A DNA stretch of 64,000 bases, from contig OU015498.1 of NCBI GenBank assembly GCA_907164885.2, forward strand, positions 127,907,227 through 127,971,226, read 5' to 3'. Below, piece by piece: positions 57,644-64,000 of this stretch. Position numbers and translations under genes: made by a program. Position 1 is the stretch's first letter. The number at the start of each line of letters is the position of its first letter. The notes beneath the pieces are model-generated. The model had not been told where the DNA came from and ran no database searches. It saw nothing but the letters and a program-made list of their open reading frames with translations. This DNA comes from Dolomedes plantarius. Taxonomy: Eukaryota; Arthropoda; Arachnida; Araneae; Dolomedidae.

Positions 57644-58174
57644 TCAGCGATTCTTCAGTAATTTCAGGGCCGAGTCGTAGTTTTCAGCTGTCAAAGCAAA
57701 ACCGGAAACGGCACTCAAAGCCGACCCACCTAAGTAACTTTCTAGATACGTAAATTTCTCGATTTTACTTAAAGAATCATTACTATGAATTGTATTAACA
57801 TACTGGTTGTAGAAATCAAGCCAATTAATGGCATCGCCGTAAAATTTAGAAATTACTAATGTTGGTAATTTAAATAATTGCTGCTGATTTTTAACACTGA
57901 TGTCACTATTGCCAATCAAATCATTAGAGTTTACATTAGGATTTATAGGTTGATTCTGTGAACCAGGCCCTACATTGACATTTTCTGGCCTCAATTCAGT
58001 AACGGGAGTGGAACCCTGCTTTGAATTTCTATCAGCGGCCATCTTTTTAACATATCTCTCTATTTTACCACGAAACGTAACTATTTTCTCAAAATAATCT
58101 TCGCTGGCCAAAGCGTCATTTTCAACTTCTTCTAAGTCTAAAAGACCAAAAATCTGGTCGTCAATTTCTTTCAA
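57644..58174 (-). CDS. BEL/Pao Gag, middle part
   Basis: The frame has KIERYVKKMAADRNSK, a low-complexity Asn/Pro linker and the conserved LPTLVISKFYGDAINWLDFY entry of the Pao Gag core, followed by KFTYLESYLGGSALSAVSGF. It ends at a stop that splits Gag. Confidence 0.85.
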   Translation of the reverse strand: MKEIDDQIFGLLDLEEVENDALASEDYFEKIVTFRGKIERYVKKMAADRNSKQGSTPVTELRPENVNVGPGSQNQPINPNVNSNDLIGNSDISVKNQQQLFKLPTLVISKFYGDAINWLDFYNQYVNTIHSNDSLSKIEKFTYLESYLGGSALSAVSGFALTAENYDSALKLLKNR

Positions 58175-58380
58175 TGAATTTTTTTTTCTTTTAACTGATC
58201 AGAACAGCTCAATAAATCCTCACATTGGTTTTCTAATGTGTACTGATCATCATTTAATTCTGTAGCGAAAATATTTTGTATTTTAGTAATTAATCTAGTC
58301 GTAGCCGTTCTGAAAGCGGCTCGTTTCTTTTTTAACAACAAAACAGGGCTCTGTTCCGCGTCACTTTTATTTCCATCCAT
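58171..58380 (-). CDS. BEL/Pao Gag, N-terminal part
   Basis: It starts MDGNKSDAEQSP and continues LLLKKKRAAFRTATTRLITK, a common Pao Gag opening. The frame is lost in a run of A (plus strand T8 at about 58180), and the middle part continues in another frame, so a slippage indel is likely. Confidence 0.82.
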   Translation of the reverse strand: MDGNKSDAEQSPVLLLKKKRAAFRTATTRLITKIQNIFATELNDDQYTLENQCEDLLSCSDQLKEKKIH

Positions 58381-58576
58381 TTGCTTATATTATTTCATAG
58401 ATAAACAACAAGATCATACAATCGAAATTGAAAGTGATGAAAACAAACTAAAAAATAAACTCACTCACTCACAAACTAAAACTAAACTCACTCACTTGGA
58501 AGTAGCACTCACTCACGTTAAACTTCCTTTAAAAATCGAAACACAGGCAATACTTTTTCCGGCCGCCCGTGCCCCA
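58381..58576 (-). promoter_or_regulatory. BEL leader and possible primer-binding site
   Basis: Between the 5' LTR and gag. On the minus strand TGGGGCACGGGCGG follows the LTR directly and is the likely primer-binding site; I could not match the tRNA. A CACTCACTCAC-rich tract lies at 58460-58520. Confidence 0.5.
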
Positions 58577-58772
58577 TAAACAAGAAAACCGAAATAAATA
58601 ATATTTCAAGAGATACAAAACTACATCCTTTATTTCCGGTGGTCCAGTGGTTTCTGAACTTACAAAGAGGAAAGAAAAACAAAAATATACTTTTACATCA
58701 ATCTGGCTGGTATCGCCATCTATTGGAAAAATTATGAAGTATCATTATATCATTAAGTACCATTATTCTACA
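58577..58772 (-). repeat. BEL 5' LTR
   Basis: 196 bp with one difference from the 3' LTR (GGAAAAATT against GGAAGAATT). Confidence 0.92.
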
Positions 58773-59067
58773 TTAGGCTGAAAGGGGCGGCTCCTGTTTT
58801 GAATTAGTACCATAAGGGTAGGAGTCCGACTTGACTAAATGATCGGTCCCGTAATTTTGAACCGAGTCAAGTGACGAGACCGGAACACTTGACCCCGGAC
58901 GTCCAGAGGTAAATTTGAGAACTTGGAGGACACTGCAGTCACAACCTGTTTTACATGCCCCGGCTCCCATGAGTGAACACGGCGGTGGATTTTCAGCGAC
59001 GAGCATCGAACCAGGGACGTTTAGATCACTGACCCGGTGCTCTTGCCAACTGGGCCACCGCGCCCCC
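58773..59067 (-). mobile_element. tRNA-derived SINE, head and body
   Basis: On the minus strand: head GGGGGCGCGGTGGCCCAGTT, A box TGGCCCAGTTGGCAAGAGC, B box CTGGTTCGATGCTC, then a body with CGGTTCAAAATTACGGGACC that resembles family 1. ACGAAATTTTT at 59068-59078 is the second copy of the target duplication. The tail is at 52483-52545. Confidence 0.85.
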
Positions 59068-59161
59068 ACGAAATTTTTAACGCCTATGATCGGTTTATTT
59101 CCGTCTCAGCGCCATTTTTCCTTTAACGCTTCCGCTACTGGACTCTATATGAACAGGCCCT
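59068..59161. mobile_element. Harbinger-type MITE, copy 3, right part
   Basis: It continues the fragment at 52450-52482: GAAATTTTTAACGCCTATGA, then CGTCTCAGCGCCAT, ending ATATGAACAGGCCC and TAA. Confidence 0.8.
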
Positions 59162-60046
59162 AAATCACGTTTGTTTAGAGATATACCTCAATGGACCATT
59201 GCACTTTCTTTTTCCAGGAGTGACTCGTTTATCGCGTAGTGATCCATCATTGAAGGATATAGGGCAGTGTCTCGCAGCATGTCACATCTCAACTCTTGCA
59301 GATTTTACTTCTTGTTTGGCGAGGAGTGGCAAAATATTGCATAATTTAACATGGCGTTCAATGAACATTCTTATAGCTTGTTGAATAAAATGCTCTCAGA
59401 TTACGAAAAGTCTTTAGATACGGTATCTAAACAAAGGTATATCACTAAATTAAACATTCGGGTACAGCCCGGAAAGTTTTATTCAGTATGTCACCCGTAT
59501 TTATTGACAGAGAAAGACTGGAGTTACGATACAAGACGCAGGCCTGAAGTAACTTATCCAGATATCTATACATATCAGAACATAATAATAATCATTCTCA
59601 ACGAAAGAATGACTATATTCTCTTAAACCTTGCGAAATATTAAAAAAAATACCTGTTACATACAACTAATATGAGGAATTTTATAAATAAACTTAAATTA
59701 TTTAACTCAAAATGAGGGTATCGTCCAAAATCACATGCAAACGTATATGAACGGCTTCTGTTTTCTGCCACCCGATAATCACGTGATCTGTAGTAGACGA
59801 AAACTGACGTAGCCAGTGACGTTGCGACGTTTCGCCTTATTGATTAATTTCGCCTCTAAGAATTTTCCCACAACCTCCTGAAAACTGTGCAACTCCTCTT
59901 ACCACAATAGATCTAGCATAATGGGCTATTTGCAGAAACCGTAGGCGGTAACATGATGCACTCAAAACCGAGTAGGCACTCACATTAAGTAACATGAAAT
60001 GGGCAATATGTAGATGACATAGCAGGTCCCGTGATGCTATCAGTGT
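59162..60046. other. Region with a coding scrap, otherwise unrecognised
   Basis: Apart from the fragment at 59351, GCAGCATGTCACATCTCAAC occurs at about 59275 and again near 60269, so parts of one element may be duplicated here. No ends identified. Confidence 0.35.
59351..59626 (+). pseudogene. Possible fragment of a SWIM-domain type mobile-element protein
   Basis: The frame opens ATG GCG and encodes MAFNEHSYSLLNKMLSDYEK, a charged part, then HPYLLTEKDWSYD and RRPEVTYPDIYTYQ. The last block recalls the PY.L..EDW..D...WPEVTYPDIYNY segment that precedes SWIM zinc-finger and YqaJ-type regions in many arthropod element-derived proteins. The pattern stops after TYQ, where the frame becomes AT-rich noise. 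It may be one exon or a truncated copy. The call rests on one block only. Confidence 0.4.
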
Positions 60047-60086
60047 TGTATAATGGGAGTATCCCCTTGGATACTCCCATTATACA
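60047..60086. repeat. Perfect hairpin, 18-bp stem, 4-base loop
   Basis: TGTATAATGGGAGTATCC (60047-60064) and its exact complement (60069-60086) enclose CCTT. It shares GGGAGTA with the hairpin at 31520-31563. Confidence 0.95.
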
Positions 60087-60569
60087 CGATGTATTATGAC
60101 CTTTAATGAGCCATTTGAGGCCACATAATGAATTATAAATCCACCATGTATATGAATTATAAATAACACATGCAATGACTGCACATCCATAATTTTATGA
60201 TAAACAAACATAATGAATAAACAAAAGTTCATCACGAATACATTTCATTCTATTAGGCAATTGCACGCAGCATGTCACATCTCAACACGGGCAAAAACGA
60301 AGAGCAAAATGTTTGTTGTTAAATGAATTGATTACTAAAACTCGTAAAGGAGCACACACCAGAGCTCCACGTGTGAAACGAATGACTATATTTTGCCTTT
60401 GTTGCCCTTCGATGGCTCTGGTTGAAACTGCCTTCCGTAGTCTCAGTACATACGAAAATTTCGCCTTTCAAAAATGGCGTCATCGTGACATGTATTCTTA
60501 ATCAACAATAATTCTTATTGATAGATTTTACAAATTTACGTCCCCGTAACCCCATTTCCGCACGCCGCT

Positions 60570-60572
<3 letters not shown>
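60087..60572. other. Spacer without recognised features
   Basis: The 62-codon frame at 60313-60501 is basic and not recognised. Confidence 0.35.
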
Positions 60573-60659
<87 letters not shown>

Positions 60660-60692
60660 GTATATGTATATATATATATTATATATTATATA
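60573..60692. repeat. (TA)n and (TATG)n array at the RT border
   Basis: About 35 TA units, then GTATGTATGTATGTATATG and more TA. It lies directly upstream of the reverse-transcriptase frame and may have replaced its true 5' part. Confidence 0.95.
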
Positions 60693-60693
60693 T

Positions 60694-62550
60694 AAGAAAA
60701 AGCTGTTAGTAAAGTCTTGGCATTACTGTGTGGAACATTATGGTGGTGCAAACACGTATGCCGTAATGAGAATTATTGACTTAATAAAATACAGAATCAG
60801 GTTGTTGAATTTGTCTTTTACAATAATTGGTGAATATAAAAGTCGATTCTTTACTGTTACATTCTCAAATCGGATTATTGAGAAATTGAACATCAATAAC
60901 AGTGTAAACTGGCACAGCAATATGTTTCCATTGAGTAATTGTCGTATAAAAGTTGCGTATAAATACAATGTTCCAATTGGACGGGCTATATTCAATTATA
61001 ATAAAATAACACGCAGTTTGGAGGAATCACATGGACAATGTGTTTGTAATCAATTCCCGGAATTCATTGACAAAGATCATAATCATGTTGTGACCGGGGA
61101 TTTAGATATTGTAAATAATAATGAATTAAGAAAATATTTGGCTATAGGAACAAAATTTCGTTTACCAATGGTAGATAACAGGTGTAAAATACTTGACATT
61201 TTCAAGAAAGACATAAGAGCATTTATATACGACTGTGCAATAGGTAATAGCTTCCCTATAATAGCATTCGAGGAATGGTGCAGTTTGGTTATGGGGGATT
61301 TTGAGAAGATCTTGTATAACCTTGAGATCAAAGAGGAATTGCTAGACTGTCGAACATTTAAAGATATGGGGATCAAATGTTCCATTAAAAAATTACAAGA
61401 TCAGTTTGCTATTAGTTATCTAGACAAAGTGGTATCAAACTATGCGTTCACTAGTCGTGAGTTCTGTATCAAAACACTTAAAAATACTTACAATGACATT
61501 AACCAGTATGAATTAATTAATATTCAAACGGATGTTATAGAGAAACGTATTAAAGGTATTTATATGAGATTGGGATATTTTGTTACCAAATTTAAATTTC
61601 CTTATTTGATACTTGTACAGAAACTACACAAAGATCCTGTTAAATTTAGACCTGTAACAGTGGGATGTGGTTCATACCTGGAATATGCTAACAACAGGTT
61701 ATTAAATGCACTAAAACATATATACATAAAAATAAAGAAAGATGGTACTTTCATGATAGAAAATAGCCGTGAAATAGCTAAATATTTTAAGGGAATAGAT
61801 GACGTGGTGGATATCTGTACATATGATTTTGAGGATTTGTTTCATTCCATAGATTTGGCTTATTTAATGCAGGTTATGATGATAGCATATAAGCGTTATT
61901 AATTGCAACAATTTATAGGTATAGCTCAATATAGGAATCTATTAAATCTGGTACTGAATGAGACATGTGTATATAACGGCAATAATCTTTTCAGACAGCT
62001 AAAAGGTATTCCAATGGGTGGATCATGCACTACTATATTATCTAATATATATCTATACCATTATGAAAAAATGTATAATATTCAAAGGGACACGTTGCTA
62101 TTTAGATACGTGGATGATTTAATTTGGATATCATGGAATAAAATTCATAGTATTGACTTCAGTTTTTATCATAGTGGACTATCTTTAATTAAAAATTAGA
62201 CACGTAATGATGGAAGCATTGACTTCCTTGATTTAAATCTTAAGTTAGTTAATGGAGGCATTGTACACTATTTACACGACAAACGCGATGATTTTGGTTT
62301 CCAAACACACAAGATGACGAATTGGAACTCATGTCTACACGTTTCTATATTTCGAAATATAATAATAAATCAATTTAATCGATTTATATACCTTTCCTCA
62401 AGGGAAGTAGATTTAAGGGAACAGTTGTCTAGATTTATAACACTGGCCAATTCCTACGGATACCCAATGAATTTTATAAAACGGATATCTCGAGGGTACT
62501 TCAATATGACATCAATCGAATTTAACAGACTTAGAGTTACTGCGATTTAA
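60694..62550 (+). pseudogene. Divergent Penelope-like reverse transcriptase, two nonsense codons
   Basis: One plus-strand frame of about 618 codons with no frameshift, stopped only by TAA at 61900-61902 and TAG at 62197-62199. Blocks in order: NHVVTGDLDIV and TKFRLPM (N-terminal part), LILVQKLHKDPVKFRPVTVG (entry to the fingers), YDFEDLFHSID (first catalytic Asp, about 61825), LKGIPMGGSCTTILSNIYLY (about 61999), FRYVDDLIWIS (YVDD at 62107-62118), SIDFLDLNLKL, then DKRDDFGFQ and ANSYGYPMNFIKRI. The FLDL and GYP blocks after YVDD follow the Penelope-like pattern. No GIY-YIG endonuclease is seen downstream. A (TA)n array truncates the 5' side. Confidence 0.75.
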
Positions 62551-62912
62551 CATCTATCGTATATTACTAACATCAGGGAGGATGATGTATCGTTTTTGGT
62601 AATATTATTGGTGTCTATTGTGGTATGTAAAAGAGGTTTGTAATAGTGTATGTTTTAGTTGTGTTGATTAATATTTTCAAAAACTAGCTGTATTATGTTA
62701 TATTTCCAGTGTTCTTTCTATTTTGTTTCATTTGTATTCCAATTGAGTAGTATGTATGGTTGCGCTATGTCCTGGCTACCGGGAGTGTTTGCCTGGCATT
62801 TGAAACTAGTTCAACCGGGGTAAGACAGGTCGCAACCCCTGTCTGACCATTTTTGGACATTGCTCCACATTTTTTCTTTATTCTTTTTTCATTAACATAT
62901 TTTGATCTTTTG

Positions 62913-62967
<55 letters not shown>

Positions 62968-63655
62968 CAGGCCGGGAATTTTAGATACACAACACTGCGA
63001 AATATTATGTTAACGAACGCTCATAGGAGTTTATTTTTATTTACTTAGAGGTTGCCATCAGTCTTCTTCTCGCATGAAAAATTGTCCCTTGGTATGAATT
63101 TAGATAGCATTGCAGTGGTTGCTAATTCTGCAACGGGAAAATGTTTGCAAGTGCGAACTCTCCCATTGCATGTAGTATATCTTTCTATTAAACTGAATTT
63201 GTTAGTAATTCAATACAATATAAACGTTGCGTCATACCAGCTAGAATACGAGCTACAAGAAAGAACATTGTAAAATAGGTTTTGATAAAATCGGGACAAG
63301 ATCACAAAATCAAAGCTGTTTTAAATTGCATTAATCTGGATATTCGTTAAGTTTAAACTACTTATTGGTGCACATAAAAATTTATGTCTTACATCTACCG
63401 ACTGATAAGGAATCTTTTGTTTCCTGGAAAAGCTGGCTTCCTCTTTTAGATAAAAAAAATAACTCGGTGTTATGACTTTGTGGATCTTTAAACCGAAGAA
63501 AAGAAGAGGGAAATGTTCAAGTAATTTGAAAGATCGTATATCAATCACTAATATCGTGAACAAACCCTTAATGTTGTCAAATATATTCTTTGATTAACAC
63601 CAATGTGTTAAAATAAATTTATTTTCTATTTAACTTATCGGTTGTACACCTGAAC
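62551..63655. other. Region downstream of the RT, with a (TA)n array
   Basis: 62920-62962 is (TA)n. A patch with GACAGGTCGCAACCCCTGTC at 62825-62845 can fold weakly. No endonuclease domain, LTR or inverted-repeat ends were recognised that would mark the RT element's 3' border. Confidence 0.4.
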
Positions 63656-63659
63656 TTGT

Positions 63660-63975
63660 AGATATATACCCCCAAAGTCCTGCTGTTAGACTCAACGTGG
63701 TGGGGGAAGGGAGGTGCCCCTCGGCGGAATGGGTGAAGTTCGTCGTGAGATCTTTTCCTGGTAGGGCCACCCTAGGCGTGAAGGCCATTCCGTTTTGCCA
63801 ACCTAATATCAGCAGGCACATGGAGCTAAGTCAGTCTTCTGCCTTCGGGTGCTCCTGGTCTCGACCCTCAGAAGCCGTCCCCCTTTACCTTTCCCATGAG
63901 CCGTCAATGGTGACAGAAGGATACAGACCGCCATTCGCAGATTTGCTAGTGGACACCTAAAGTGTCTTGTTTGGA
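63660..63975. other. GC-rich block, unrecognised
   Basis: About 300 bp with much higher GC than the flanks, open in one plus frame (63697-63960, 87 codons, containing GRATLGVKAIPFCQPNISRH) and partly in the opposite one. I do not recognise the protein. It may be the 5' part of a retroelement that continues outside the window, or a host exon. Confidence 0.3.
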
Positions 63976-64000
63976 ATCAGGGTAAAAAATCTTACCCATT

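Larger units (their letters stand above)
52546..58772 (-). mobile_element. BEL/Pao LTR retrotransposon
   Basis: Two 196-bp LTRs (52546-52741 and 58577-58772) differ at a single position, showing recent insertion. Inside, on the minus strand, lie gag with three zinc knuckles, protease, reverse transcriptase, RNase H and a long integrase, in BEL/Pao order. Several frames are broken despite the young LTRs. The element sits inside a SINE; TAGGCT at 52534-52539 and 58774-58779 may be the target duplication, offset by a few bases from the left LTR. Confidence 0.93.

Noticed and set aside
61900..62199. Alternative genetic code as an explanation for the two stops in the reverse transcriptase
   Set aside because: Stops in neighbouring elements and the normal stops of the PPxY gene and integrase fit the standard code; simple mutation is enough.

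Overview
The window is AT-rich eukaryotic nuclear DNA. It has long (TA)n arrays, introns with GT/AG borders, tRNA-derived SINEs and a dense, nested load of transposable elements. The mix (Tc1/mariner, pogo, piggyBac, hAT, Harbinger-type MITEs, Helitrons, copia, BEL/Pao, a non-LTR retrotransposon and a Penelope-like reverse transcriptase) fits an animal and most resembles an arthropod. An arachnid is my guess from overall character and is not demonstrated. There are no bacterial-style operons, rRNA genes or CRISPR arrays.

Layout. 0-13.5 kb: a Tc1 transposase tail; a Helitron holding a Tc1-like and a pogo-like element; then small DNA elements set close together (MITEs, nested TTAA elements, and pogo, piggyBac and another MITE almost end to end at 9.0-10.3 kb) and two more Helitron copies. 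13.5-20.1 kb: a copia retrotransposon on the minus strand with both LTRs, an AAAAG target duplication and two Harbinger-type MITEs inside it. 20-25.9 kb: a SINE, an element with amplified internal units and (TA)n, a hAT remnant with an 8-bp duplication, and an interrupted TTAA element. 26-41 kb: mostly unrecognised AT-rich sequence with SINEs, TTAA elements and (TA)n arrays.

41.9-49.5 kb: the only host gene I can support. Two plus-strand exons encode a transmembrane segment followed by a cytoplasmic tail with two PPxY motifs, a stop codon and an AATAAA signal. Its 7.3-kb intron holds a 5'-truncated LINE with a 15-bp target duplication, a decayed mariner-type element carrying its own MITE, and a SINE. 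49.6-59.2 kb: a Helitron interrupted by a long-TIR mariner-type element, then a three-layer nest in which a BEL/Pao retrotransposon sits in a SINE that sits in a MITE. 59.2-64 kb: a small coding remnant, and a reverse-transcriptase reading frame of about 1.85 kb in one frame broken by only two stop codons.

Apart from the PPxY gene, almost all protein-coding signal is transposon-derived and most of it is broken. The most useful content is the insertion order, readable from target duplications and empty sites, the PPxY gene, and the divergent reverse transcriptase. All family calls come from motifs read by eye; no database search was run.
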